In this document: piece after piece, positions 11,697-21,800 of the stretch | How positions within the stretch are numbered: position 1 is the first letter of the stretch | Layout of the letters: every line of letters starts with the position of its first letter | Assembly (NCBI GenBank): GCA_020726505.1 | Contig: JAHLEZ010000032.1 | Coordinates: 124,001-188,000 of the forward strand | DNA: 64,000 bases | Reading direction: 5' to 3' | Source of the DNA: Leptodontidium sp. MPI-SDFR-AT-0119 | Lineage: Eukaryota; Ascomycota; Leotiomycetes; Helotiales; Leptodontidiaceae | The notes under the pieces: generated by a model | Seen by the model: only the letters and a program-made list of their open reading frames with translations | The model's database searches: none | What the model was told of the DNA's origin: nothing | Position numbers and translations under genes: made by a program

Positions 11697-12752
11697 TTAC
11701 CCCCCCCCCCTCCGAAAAGAGCTCGTCCCGAGCGACTAAGTCTAAGTCTTAAAAATGCCTTTTTGCCACGCGTTAAGGTGCCTTGGATCGTTCGAATCGT
11801 ATTCGTAGTCGTAATCGTCGTTTAAAGTAGCAATTGTCACCTTCTTTCCGCTTGTACTAATAGATCGAGAGTTTATAAAAGGCCGGGCTGATTCGTGGCA
11901 ATCCTTTAATTAATGGTCGAAACTACCACAGCATAGGCAAGCACTTATGTCCTTGTACGATTAGCGTATTAGTTCGCTAGATAAGAAATGACCAGGTATG
12001 TCGATCGAATTTATGCCTATATTCGAGATATCTATTAGGTCACCGTATCAAGTAGTCGCTGGAGGGGCATTTGTAGTATGCGGTCAAGACGAAGGATTGT
12101 GAGTCGAGTTAAGAGGACCTAAAGTACTAGAACGAGAAGACAGCTTTTGTACAACTCGTAAGAACTAAGGGTATAACGAAGGCAGTTCTAACTGTTGCGC
12201 GAGACGATTCTTAATTATTGAGTTAAGACTAAATCAAAAGGCAGAGATCTTGCGGTCGTCGTCTTAATTATGTCCTTTTACTTCATATAATATACGTTCG
12301 AACTTGGCAATATAATTAGGTATAGACTCGGAGGCTTAGTTAATTCGATAGAGGCAGTCGATAGCTTCTTGAGTCTTATTTAGGTTATTGAGGGCTCGGG
12401 AAAGCTAGTCGAGGATCGATTAGTATGACTAGAATTGCTCTTACTCCGCAGTTACTAGTTGTGGCAACACTTACGACTAGACTTGGGATTCGAGACGGTC
12501 GTATACGTAATAGAACTGTGCCACGGAGTCGCTAAGGGCGCCGGAGAGGCCATCCACACGTAGTTTGGCTTTGATAGCTAGGAGCCATGTGTCGAAGTGA
12601 TATACTTTGCCGTCGAACTTCGCAAGGTCGAGGAGAATAGGCTTCGGACAAGAGGTTCGTGCTGTAGTCTGTAGAGCTTCGACTTGAATTTAAAGGTTGG
12701 CGACTTACTCAGTGAGCTGTTGAAGTTACTAGACGGGAGTAAGGGTCGTCAT
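11697..12752 (-). pseudogene. gag: gag of the non-autonomous element, with CCHC zinc knuckle
   Basis: Starts with ATG at 12,752-12,750 (MTTLTPVQ-like) and reads in one frame for about 340 codons to a TAA that abuts the LTR at 11,697. It has a capsid-like stretch (LLDLAKFDGKVYHFDTWL at about 12,640-12,585) and a zinc knuckle ACLCCGSFDH(stop)LKDC at about 11,945-11,900 that fits C-x2-C-x4-H-x4-C exactly. The C-terminal GTSSFRRGG-like tail resembles the last residues of Gypsy-1 Pol. Several TAG/TAA codons at Gln-compatible positions inactivate it. The Gypsy-1 Gag lacks a zinc knuckle, so the parent element is a different lineage. Confidence 0.75.
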
Positions 12753-12954
12753 GTTATATAGAATTGAAAATGTAGACAAAGGAGAGAAGAAAGGTTATAA
12801 GGTAAGCTCTATATAGCGGAGAGCTAGGGTATCGTCTCGATCGAGCGTTCGATAGACGAGCAGAGAATTGATAAGTGCGGTAAAGTATCAGAGGTCAGAC
12901 AAAATATTATTCGGACGGATCAGAGCAGACAGAATACAGAATAGACAAATCAGG

Positions 12955-12992
12955 CCGGACAGACAGACAGACAGATAGACAGACAGACTGAT
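12955..12992 (+). repeat. GACA/GATA microsatellite
   Basis: A run of GACA units with one GATA interruption, in the leader between the primer-binding site and gag of the gag-only element. Confidence 0.8.
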
Positions 12993-13012
12993 ACAGTGGT
13001 CGCAACCAGAGG

Positions 13013-13021
13013 ACTTTATAT
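13013..13021 (-). other. Predicted self-primer binding site of the gag-only element
   Basis: Two bases inside the 5' LTR the minus strand reads ATATAAAGT. Its complement differs at only one base from ACTTTGTAT inside the LTR (minus sense of 13,066-13,074). The mismatch is of RIP type (ATACAAAGT to ATATAAAGT). The position, two bases after the LTR, equals that of the Gypsy-1 site. Confidence 0.5.
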
Positions 13022-13023
13022 AA

Positions 13024-13171
13024 TGTGACGCAACGGGCTTTCTAATTCCTATATACGTTCTTAGAATACAAAGTAAAGATTAAAGATCAAGAGATTAAGA
13101 GAAGTTAAATAGGGGCTTGCGGCCTGAGGCCTGTAAGGCACCAATCTATGGCGATGCGCTAGCTCGTCACA
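13024..13171 (-). repeat. Gag-only element 5' LTR
   Basis: 148 bp with TGTGACG and CGTCACA ends. On the minus strand it contains a CCTATTTAACTT TATA-like word upstream of the proposed R-region self-primer. Followed by the target duplication TAACT. Confidence 0.9.
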
Positions 13172-13816
13172 TAACTCGTATTGTAATTTAATAAGATTCT
13201 TAATAATATAGATAATTAATTGCCGGTACGGATTCACCGTAAGCGAGCCCTGTAAATATTTTAAACTCTCCTTTGATAAGATATTAGATAATTTAGCTTC
13301 GTTGAATATTATATTATTAGTTTGGAATAAATAAGGATTTTTTACAACTTCTTTAGTATTTAAAAGCTCGATATTAATCCAATTATAAAAGGGAATATAT
13401 ATTAATAAATAGGCCTTTAATATATTACTTAATTGAGGGCATAAATAGCGTATATTGTGGCTTTCTAAGCGGGTTATATTAAGGCCCTTGTGATACGTCG
13501 TCTCGATTCGAATTAAATTCGATAGGTTATCGATTACGAGGCTGCGTTTATTTAACCTTATATTATTCTTATAAGTAATAGTTAATATCTCTGTACCTCT
13601 AATAGGAGAGCCGCTTGTTAAATATATAAGATATAATAATAAGTCTAAGAACTCTTGGCGGTCTTTTAAATAAAGATTTAAATGAGTTTTATTATAATTA
13701 TAATTTTGAAACTGGGTATTAAAAGATAACCCTAAATATTGAGCTAATTTAGACTGCGGATTTCGAGCTTTATTAATTAAAAACTCCTTATATAATAATA
13801 GATTTTGATTATTATT
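13172..13816 (-). pseudogene. RecQ-type telomere-linked helicase-like gene, N-terminal domain
   Basis: An open minus-strand frame of 215 codons with no stop, using almost only A/T third positions but retaining many CAA and CAC/CAT codons. It contains LTSGSPIRGTEILTITYKN at about 13,615-13,560, YHKGLNI at about 13,500 and IPFYNWI near 13,395. These match the consensus I remember for the domain upstream of RecQ helicases in fungal telomere-linked helicases (a Pro-x-RGTE motif, then YHKG, then a hydrophobic Pro-Phe stretch). The true N-terminus is missing because Copia-C begins at 13,817. There is essentially no start codon in frame, so simple gene callers miss it. Confidence 0.65.
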
Positions 13817-14572
13817 TGTCGGTGCAGTACCGGTTTACGTACCACGCCGTAAGTGTGAATATATTCTAAATGCGTGTATAGTAATAAAGTAATAAATATA
13901 TAGTTTAAAATTTATATATATTTTAAGAGAGTGCGAGGAGAACTAGACTATATACTACGAAACCCCACCGAATCTCCACCGAAACTAGTCCGGCTAAGCT
14001 CTAACTCCTAACTTTGACCCACACCCCCTTTTCCAGATCGAAGTATACTTATATAAGGACTTGTAGATTAATATAGGCAAAACTTCCTTTAAAAAAACTA
14101 TTTTTAATACACGTAAAAGTAAATAACGAGTAATATATAAGAAATAATAAATAAAATAATAAAGTATCTAACAGCGTTTAATTCCGGCCTAATAGTGTCT
14201 CGAAAGTGCCTTAAAAGGGGTCCGAATATAGCGAGGCGCAGTAGCGAGGTTAGGCGAGAACTAGTAATAATAAGAACCCTTAGTATTATATAACGTGATA
14301 GATATATATATGTCGCCTTTCCCTAAAGGTTTGGAATCTCCTTAGTAAATACATATATAATCGTTGTACGTATATTACTTTCTGATCTCCCTGAATTCGC
14401 TTAATATAGCTTAAAAATATTTCTAAGAAGATTATATTAAATTAAATAAATAAGCTAAAAGTAAATATACTCTTCGAAGATAGTTTAGTAAGGAAACAGT
14501 ATATTAACTAAAAAATAATACTTGTACTTATACTTATAAGAGCGCTCGACCTCGTATACTATAAATATTGTA
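13817..14572. other. Copia-C terminal region, no gene
   Basis: AT-rich with a GC-richer patch at about 13,930-14,040. No coherent frame. It probably contains the 3' LTR of Copia-C, but no second LTR copy was found in the window. Confidence 0.4.
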
Positions 14573-15224
14573 TTTAGTGCGTTCGTTTCCTCGCAAAGAA
14601 CTTATCTCACGAATGCGCCTTTAACAATCCTAAGAGTAAGAAATACGCATATTACGTAAAGAAGAAGTCCTAATGTAATTTAATAAGTATTCTTATTTCT
14701 TTTTCTTATTTTAAATCGTATTTAAATCCTCGTCGAAAGTACTTTAAATATATAGTTATTAATATATAATAGATTCCGTAGTTTATCGCCGAAAAATACT
14801 TTCGTTTAGTTATTGCCCTTGAAGCAAAAGATAAAGAAGTTATTATTATTATTATGGAATTAATTAATTTGGCATTATTAATCGCCGCTATTAGCATACT
14901 AAAGATTACTAAGGAGTTATTACTGGCGTTATTAAAGGAAACGTGCGCTATACGCTGGGAAATCGCTAGCTTAGTTAGCTCACAAGTAGTAAGTTAACCC
15001 CCTTATCCCTTTTTAATACTAAGGCTCTTAAATATTAACGCTTTATTATAAGAGACGGTGTTAGTCTTAAACCGGTTCCTTATTGTCGTCTCCTTTGCCG
15101 CCACTAAGTGTAATAAAGAGGACGGCGGTAAGGACGACGCTCCTACTAAGCGTCTTCGCCGAAGTCGCCGCTATAACGCGGAGGAAGAGGACGAGGAACC
15201 TTTTTTAAATATTTATAAGTAAGG
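14573..15224 (+). pseudogene. Antisense reading frame in the Copia-C 3' region, Cys/Lys-rich protein
   Basis: On the strand opposite to Copia-C one frame holds for about 215 codons, interrupted only by TAA/TAG. The first part is Cys/Tyr- and Lys-rich (SHECAFNNPKSKKYAYYVKKK at about 14,603-14,665), with Tyr codons where G-to-A change would have replaced Cys. The middle is a long helix-rich stretch with YFRLVIALEAKDKE at about 14,795-14,836. The end is strongly charged (KRLRRSRRYNAEEEDEE at about 15,150-15,200) and GC-rich. It lies between RNase H and the 3' end, as in Copia-A and Copia-B. The function is not recognised. A zinc-binding domain is inferred. Confidence 0.55.
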
Positions 15225-16692
15225 GATTTAGTCTTATTTCGGATTAGCTTCGTAGTAGGTTTTTCGTAGCGGCACTTTCTTTATATTATTATACAGGAGC
15301 AGCCTCTTATAGTAAAACTAGTAGTTTGTTTTTATTAAAGTGTTGTCGTAAGGCCGCTCGTTAGTACTTTAAATTAAAGGGTGTTTAAAACTAAATTGAG
15401 TATGTTTTTGACTTCGTAAATTAATTAAATATAAAAATAATCGTAAGTGATAAATTAATAAGTAAGAGTTATAAAGAAATATATAAAAAATTAACAAGTA
15501 TAAGAAACTCCTTTATTACTAGTCTGAATCGACTCTAGTTGATTATTAAACTCAACCCTTCATTTTAATAGTAAGGATATTAGTATTAATAAAATCCCGA
15601 AGAGCCTTATTCGAAGTACTCTTTGTTATAGCGTTAACAGGATTATTAGCGCCATTAATTCATCGAACCTTTGTTAGCTCTCTGCGCTCGTATAATTAAC
15701 GAATAGCTATAATATCGATTATTAGGCGCTTCTCTTTCGTCGTATTAAGCTTAATAATACACTTATAAAGGGATAAAGAATTCGTGTAAATAATAGTAGG
15801 AAGACGTGGGATACTAAGCTTATTAGTTATTATATTAATAGTCGTATTAAGGGAAATTAATATATCGATATTAGCTATTATAGTATATAACTCCGATGCG
15901 AGTATTATACGAGTTATTTTCTTATATTTTATTAAGCTAGTATATATAATATTATTAGTTAAGGTGAATTATGTATTCCCTATCGTTTTGGCACCGATTA
16001 CTAGTACGAAACCTATTTGTAAACTTAGGTTTTTATTATTAGTAAAAGAATCGTTTATAAAAACGTAGACCTTCGTAAATCGTAAGTTAATTAGTACGTA
16101 TTAAAGTCCTTTCTTTAAGTTGTTTATTTATTATTTAAGGCGTAAGTTCAAAGCCTTAACGTCGTCTTTTGTTAGATCTTAGTATTATATTACGACTAAG
16201 AGATTAAATGTCGCTTTCGATTAATATATAATAGTAAAGTAGGCCGCACGAGCTTATTACTTTTTATAAACCTTCTTATAGTTCTCCTTTCTTACGTTAA
16301 TTAACTTTAGCCTTACTTCTTAACCCTTTTATAATATATAAAGGCTGTCCCTGTTTATGAAGATAGTACACTTATTAAACGTAATAGTTTTAGTAAGGAG
16401 TAATACCCGTATTAGCTTCGTTATAAAACTGGCCTTAGTAATCTTATTCTACTCTCTTACTAAGAAGTCCTTATTTCTTAGAATTAAGGTATTGTTTATT
16501 TGTATTCCTACGACTTTAAAGTTATAGCTTTTCTTAGTATTAATTAGTAAGTATAAGTCGTATATTAATGTTTTTATTTGTAAGTTTTTTATATAATATT
16601 TATAGTACGTATTAAATCAATAGTTTCTGGACTTAAGTATATTATATAACAGTAGTACTACTATAAATACTATACTAGGAGGGAAATCCCTA

Positions 16693-16697
16693 GCGAT
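16693..16697. repeat. Target-site duplication of Gypsy-1 (left)
   Basis: GCGAT, repeated exactly at 24,052-24,056 on the other side of Gypsy-1. Confidence 0.95.
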
Positions 16698-16946
16698 TGT
16701 GACGCTTGCCCTAGAAAGACGGCAATCACGTGTAACTGACGCCTCACATATCAACACAAGAGACATATGACGATACCAAGCATCAACTTAGAATCTACAA
16801 CTACAGAGGAAAGAAGGTAAGGAAAGAATAAGTCTATATACAAGAGGTTGGTATGCCTAGCACCATGGTAATCTCGGTACGTCCCGATCGGGCAGTACTA
16901 AGTGGAGCCGGTGGAAATGAGGCTCTGGGCCGTACCAGTCGTCACA
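16698..16946 (-). repeat. Gypsy-1 3' LTR
   Basis: 249 bp, TGTGACGCTTG...CAGTCGTCACA on the plus strand. Identical by eye to 23,803-24,051. The Pol stop codon touches its inner edge. Confidence 0.96.
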
Positions 16947-18857
16947 CTACCCCCCCCTCCGGAAAAAGCTCGTCCTCGAGCGTTGGTCCATCTCCTTGTC
17001 GCCATCGAGGTCGTCGTAGTCGTCAACACCATCTTCCCATGCTTTGATCCATTCAGGTAGCTTAGCAGGGGGTCCTGCTTGCTCGGGGTGACTGAGGTGG
17101 AAATCCCTGACTTTGTGCGGAGCGTACTTGAGGTCAGAGGCGTCGTACCAGTCTAAGTCAACGTCTTGATTGAGCCAAGTGACACGGTAGGATAGAGTCT
17201 TGCCCTTCTTACGGCAAGCAAGCACTTCTTCCAGTTCCCACTCGTCGTCGCCTGTAATGTTGATCGGCGGGGGGGCGTCCTGTACTTGGCCTGGTAGGGG
17301 ATCGTTGGGGTCCCGGCGTAGTTTGCTGGCCGGAAAGACGTTGTGGACCTTCATACTCGCTGGCAGTTCCAGGCGGTACGAGTGTCCTACCTTCTCGAGT
17401 ACTCTAAATGGTCCATTAGTCGGCAAATCCAACTTCCTGGACGGACGGAGTGTCTTGAAGTAGCGCATGTCGAGCCAGACTAGGCTGTCTTTATCAAAGT
17501 CGACATCGCGGCGAGAGGCGTTGTAGGACCTGGCCATCTTGGCTTGGGCCACAGTGAGGTTCGACCGAGCTATGTCCCATGCTTTCTTATGGCGTTGAGC
17601 ATAGTCGATGGCTTGTTGAGTGTTTAACTTGTCAGCGGGGGTAGCTGAGTCTGGCAAGTCAATTTTCCAGTCCCAATCCGTGCGTGGTGCATATCCATGG
17701 ACTACCTCAAATGGAGAGAGTCCCCCTAGGGAATCGTGTGGGAGGGACATCTGGGCGTAGTCCATGATAGGGAGGTACTCTGACCAGTCGTCTTGGTAGT
17801 ACGCAACGAAAGGTCGGAGTCGTTTCTGCAGGTATTGGTTGTACACTTCGGTCTGGCCATCTGTCTGTGGGTGGTCAGCGGCGGACAGCTGTCTCTTAGT
17901 TCCGAGGATCTTGCCAAGGGCGGTCCAAAACCTGGATACAAACTGGGGACCTCTGTCAGAAGTGATAGTCAAGGGGGCTCCAAAGTAGCGATACACATGG
18001 TAAATGTACATAGTAGCTAGCTTCCGAGCATCTGTCGTCTTCTGGCAGGGGATACTGATAGCTTGTTTACTGAATCTATCAATGAAGACGAGGACGTTGT
18101 CAAATCCATGCTTGTCTTTGGTAAAGGAGCAGTAGTCCACTGTGATATGTTCCCATGGTCTGGACGGAACGGGGAGAGGATGGAGGAGTCCGGGCTTTTT
18201 ATCCCGGGGGACTTGAATTCGTCGGCAGGTATGACAGTTACGGCAGTATTGCTGGACTGTCGACGTGATTCCGTGCCACCAGTACTGAGAAGAGAGCATT
18301 TGGATCGTCTTCTTAGCACCGGGGTGCGCTGTGGTGACTCGATCATGGACCTCTCGTATGAGGAGGGTTCGGAGGTGATCGACATCGGGGACCAAGAGGC
18401 GGCCGTCGTGGAGCAAGAGGTCACCCACCAGGCTGAGTTTACCTGGAGAGTCTGATACAGCTTGTTTACGCAGAGCCTGTAGGGAAGGAGCAGTGCGATT
18501 AGCCTCTAGGATTTGCTGTACGACGGAGAATGTTGGTGTGAGGGCAGCGAGCTCAACGTCGGCCACTAGCGCGTCAGCGTCATCAGGCGGCCGCAACTCT
18601 ATAGACAGCAAGCGGGGGTCAACTTGGTCTTGGCGTAGGAGTTGTTGAAGGCGTTGAGTCTTCTTCGCAGAGTTCTGTTGATCCAATTCGTCTGGCTTAC
18701 GGGAAAGTGCGTCTGCCAGGGGATTATAGATTCCAGGGCGGTACGTGATCATGAAATTGTAGTCCGCCAGAAGCTCTGCCCATCGTGCTTGTCTAGCATT
18801 CAATTGCTTGGAGGTCATAAAGTATTCCAAGGCCTTGTGGTCTGTCACAACACGGAC
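16947..18857 (-). CDS. pol: Gypsy-1 pol, distal part: RNase H end, integrase, chromodomain
   Basis: Continues the upstream pol frame without shift after the TAA at 18,858-18,860. About 636 codons, ending with TAG against the LTR. It begins with the end of RNase H (VVTDHKALEYF), then the integrase zinc domain (VHD, TAHP, then CRNCHTC), then the catalytic triad: Asp in VDYC, Asp in TSDRG and Glu in GQTEVY. There are exactly 35 residues between the second Asp and the Glu. A GPF-type module (NGPFRVLEKVGHSYRLELP) follows, then a chromodomain (EWELEEVLACRKKG to WYDASDL, about residues 536-585 from V18,848), which targets integration to modified chromatin in related elements. No internal ATG is well placed, so expression would need readthrough of the stop. 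Confidence 0.93.
   Translation of the reverse strand, partial: VRVVTDHKALEYFMTSKQLNARQARWAELLADYNFMITYRPGIYNPLADALSRKPDELDQQNSAKKTQRLQQLLRQDQVDPRLLSIELRPPDDADALVADVELAALTPTFSVVQQILEANRTAPSLQALRKQAVSDSPGKLSLVGDLLLHDGRLLVPDVDHLRTLLIREVHDRVTTAHPGAKKTIQMLSSQYWWHGITSTVQQYCRNCHTCRRIQVPRDKKPGLLHPLPVPSRPWEHITVDYCSFTKDKHGFDNVLVFIDRFSKQAISIPCQKTTDARKLATMYIYHVYRYFGAPLTITSDRGPQFVSRFWTALGKILGTKRQLSAADHPQTDGQTEVYNQYLQKRLRPFVAYYQDDWSEYLPIMDYAQMSLPHDSLGGLSPFEVVHGYAPRTDWDWKIDLPDSATPADKLNTQQAIDYAQRHKKAWDIARSNLTVAQAKMARSYNASRRDVDFDKDSLVWLDMRYFKTLRPSRKLDLPTNGPFRVLEKVGHSYRLELPASMKVHNVFPASKLRRDPNDPLPGQVQDAPPPINITGDDEWELEEVLACRKKGKTLSYRVTWLNQDVDLDWYDASDLKYAPHKVRDFHLSHPEQAGPPAKLPEWIKAWEDGVDDYDDLDGDKEMDQRSRTSFFRRGG
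16950..16962 (-). other. Gypsy-1 polypurine tract
   Basis: Minus strand reads GGAGGGGGGGG followed by the stop codon TAG and then the LTR TGTGACG. It primes plus-strand DNA synthesis in this class. The tract is translated as the C-terminal Arg-Arg-Gly-Gly of Pol, so coding and priming functions overlap. Confidence 0.85.
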
Positions 18858-21800
18858 TTAGTGGGGGGCTCCTGCCAACTCAGCACGCCAGTGCCCAAAG
18901 GATCTGATGATAGCTAGCATCTCTTTGTCGTGTACTGCGTAGTTGAGCTCAGCAGGTAGCATAGTCTTTGAAAAGAAAGCAACGGGGAACCAGTCGTCGC
19001 CGTGCTGTTGGGAAAGGACTCCGGCCACAACACCATCACTAGCATCCGTCTCTAGGAGGCAGGGTAAATCCTGTCGGTAGTGTCTCAAGAGAGGTGCGGA
19101 CGTGAGAGTATGTTTGAGGAGGTCGAAGGCATCTTCGCACTCTGCGGTAAAGCGGAAGGGAACGTTGTTCTTGGTTAGTTGAACAAGAGGTTTCGCTATA
19201 ATACCGTAGTCGCGGATGAATCTCCGGTAGAAGTTGCAAAAACCAAGGAAGGACTGCACACCTTTGACAGAGCTAGGGTAAGTCCATTCACGAACGACAG
19301 AGACCTTCTCGGGATCAACTTCTAGGCCAGAAGTTGATATGATGAATCCTAGGTACTTGGTTTGTGTTACTCCAAACTCACACTTCTTCAGGTCGGCCTG
19401 CAGCCCAGCGTCGTTGAGACGTTGAAGCACCTTTTTGACGTGGAGCTGGTGTTGCAAGGGGTCCTCAGAGTATATGAGAATGTCGTCCAAGTACGCTGTA
19501 CAGAAATCATCAAGGTAATCGAAGAGAATATCGTTCATATAGCGCTGGTAGGTGGCAGGGCCATTAGTCAAGCCAAATGGAAGAACTTTGCACTTGTATG
19601 CGCCGTATCTCGTGCGGAAGGTAGTGTACTCCTCTGATGCTGGGTCCATTCGGATTCGGTGGAAAGCTTGACGAATGTCCAATTTAGTGAAGATGCGAGC
19701 GTTAGCTATGCGGGCTAGGGTCTCATCAATCAGAGGTAGGGGGTATCGGTCCTTCCGAGTGAGGGAATTCAGCACTCGGAAATCAATACATAACCGCAGG
19801 GAGCCATTCGGCTTCTTGACGAAGAGAATGGGGGCAGCGAATGGTGCCTGAGACGGCTCGATAAATCCTTTGTCCAAGTTATCCGTGATATATTCTTTGA
19901 CAGCCTCAAGTTCTTCAGTCGACATCTTGTACAATGGCGAATACTTGAGTGCTTTCTCACCCTCTCCTTCTAGCTCAATTTTGTGATCGTACGAGCGATG
20001 GGGGGGAAGAATATCACTTTCTGCCTTGGAGAATACGTGAGTCCAATCAGCGTATTCTAGGGGAATCATTGGTTCGGCGTCTAGCTCTTGAATGGAGAGT
20101 GCAAACTGCATAGCTGACTGGCGACGATGAGTGAGTTCGACAGTCAGAGCTGATATGGCAGCGGCTTTCTCTCGCTCTTGGCTTCTTTGATCGATCAGAG
20201 CACCGATCTCTTGTAGAGTCACTACGAATATCTCATCTTTAGACTTCCGTTTAATCGACATGTGGAACGCCGCTGCGCTGATCGAGAAGATCTCAACGAC
20301 CGGACGTCGACGAGCTTTCCCACGTCGCTTTGCAATCGGTAACTCATCTCGTGGTTGAGGAGAAGAAGTTGGGGAAGGAGGAGCTTTTGTAGTCGAGTCG
20401 TGTGCGAGAGAGAGCTGCATTTGCATCTTCCGAAGTGAATTGGCGTAGTCCTTGGTATGCGTCCTGCGCGTGGAAGGAGCGAATTGGGGGGAGTCAGTCT
20501 GGTCTCGGGGGTATAAAAGCTCGGCGGTTCCGCTCTCTGGCTCAGCAACTTCCACTCGGGCCAGTTTGGTTGGGATGTATGTGTTGTCTAGTCGTGGGGA
20601 CGGTTGTATATGTTGACTGGGCTGGTTATTCAACATACTTCCTAGCTGAGGTGGAGGACCGTTGGTAGCGGAGTGCGCTCGCTCTCTAGGCTTTGTTGCA
20701 TGTCGCACTTGTTGATGCGAGAGCTCTGCGATACACAGAGAATTGACAACAGAGGTAGGTTTGACGGCAGTGCTAGCATCGGGGATTAACTGGGGGCGAT
20801 ACTGTACACCTGAAAGGCGCGGATCTGAGCATTTCTGACTCTCGGAGATTGACATAGAATTCCTTGTTGGCGCAACTTCTTCAACTGAAGCAGCGGCGCG
20901 GCCACTTCCAGAAGTCGTTAGAAGTTCTGTAAAGGTACATCGGTGTCGGGATGCCGTTGAAGAAGGTAAGGAACGTGGGAGGGGTTTTATACCCAAACCA
21001 GGAAGGAAAGAAGGGGTGGGCAAAGCGCTATGAGGCAGGTGGCCAAGGGGGTGAATGCTCCCTATGGGCGTAGCTTGCTCAACTCCGGGGGAGTATAAAT
21101 ACCCAGTGGTATTCTCGTTCCTAGGCTCAGCAACCTTGGAGATGGCCCTTCGGATTCTTGATGGAGTTCTGTGCTTTGGTTCGGCATCTACAGATATTAA
21201 GCTAACACAAATTTCCAAACGATCATCGTCCGTCGGTCTAACTGTATTGTCGACTCTGGAACTTGCTGGGGGTTCTCTTGGCTGGTGACCTTGATTTTGC
21301 GACAGTGTAGTCGTCACTTCTCGGGGATCGACAGCAGGTATAGAGCTGACAGCAGTAGTCGTTTCCGAAGTTGTTGAAAGAGAGTTGGCGTGTAGGTCGG
21401 AATTTGGTTCGGCGCGCCGGCTAGAATTCGCCATGGAACCGTCTTGTAGCTTGTTACCATAGTTGCTGTGACACGAAGTCGTAGACTCCGAGCAAACAGC
21501 AGGTCTGAATATTCTACAAGTCCTTGTTTCTGCGGTTGCCGACTCTAGTAGAGTTTCCAAGGTATTTATACCTGGCGCGGAAGGTAGGGGCGAGTCAACT
21601 GTCGAAGTCGACTCCGCAAATGGGGTGTCATGGCGGCTCCAAAATTCACGCAACTTAGCGTCTCTACGCTCGGCGTCGCGCTGGTGGCGTTGGTGAATCT
21701 TGTGTACACGTAGGTCTCGGACCTCAATCAGTTTACTGTAGCTCACTGTTGGGGGGTAGTCCGACGGCCAGATGAGCCGTCGTTTGGCCGCATCTAAGAG

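Larger units (their letters stand above)
11549..13171 (-). mobile_element. Gag-only non-autonomous LTR retrotransposon
   Basis: 1,623 bp bounded by two 148-bp LTRs and the 5-bp duplication TAACT (11,544-11,548 and 13,172-13,176). The LTR ends are TGTGACG / CGTCACA, the same inverted ends as Gypsy-1. The internal 1.3 kb reads on the minus strand as a gag with a zinc knuckle and then passes directly to a polypurine tract, with no protease, RT or integrase. Its last 35 internal bases match the Gypsy-1 pol end and polypurine tract. This is a deletion derivative or parasite of an autonomous chromovirus. It is inserted in the helicase gene between its N-terminal and helicase domains. Confidence 0.85.
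13817..16697 (-). mobile_element. Copia-C, 3' part (end of RT, RNase H, 3' region)
   Basis: The low-coordinate part of a minus-strand Ty1/Copia element. The RNase H region at about 16,100-15,550 is clear: FINDSFTNNKNLSLQIGF, LASELYTIIANIDI, YERRELTKVR and the ending ITKSTSNKALRDFI. The 5' neighbour in the element resumes at 24,052 because Gypsy-1 split it in RT. The outer 3' end is placed at 13,817 (TGTCGGTGCAG on plus) because the helicase frame stops being coherent there. I could not match this LTR to a second copy, so the exact end is tentative. Confidence 0.7.

Noticed and set aside
14706..14897. Minus-strand 63-codon frame as an independent gene
   Set aside because: It mirrors the helix-rich middle of the longer plus-strand antisense frame of Copia-C and has no separate support.
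18063..18455. Plus-strand 130-codon open frame inside Gypsy-1, and similar plus frames at 19,362, 21,055 and 23,280
   Set aside because: All lie opposite the strongly supported gag and pol frames and contain no known domain. They are reading shadows of GC-balanced coding DNA.
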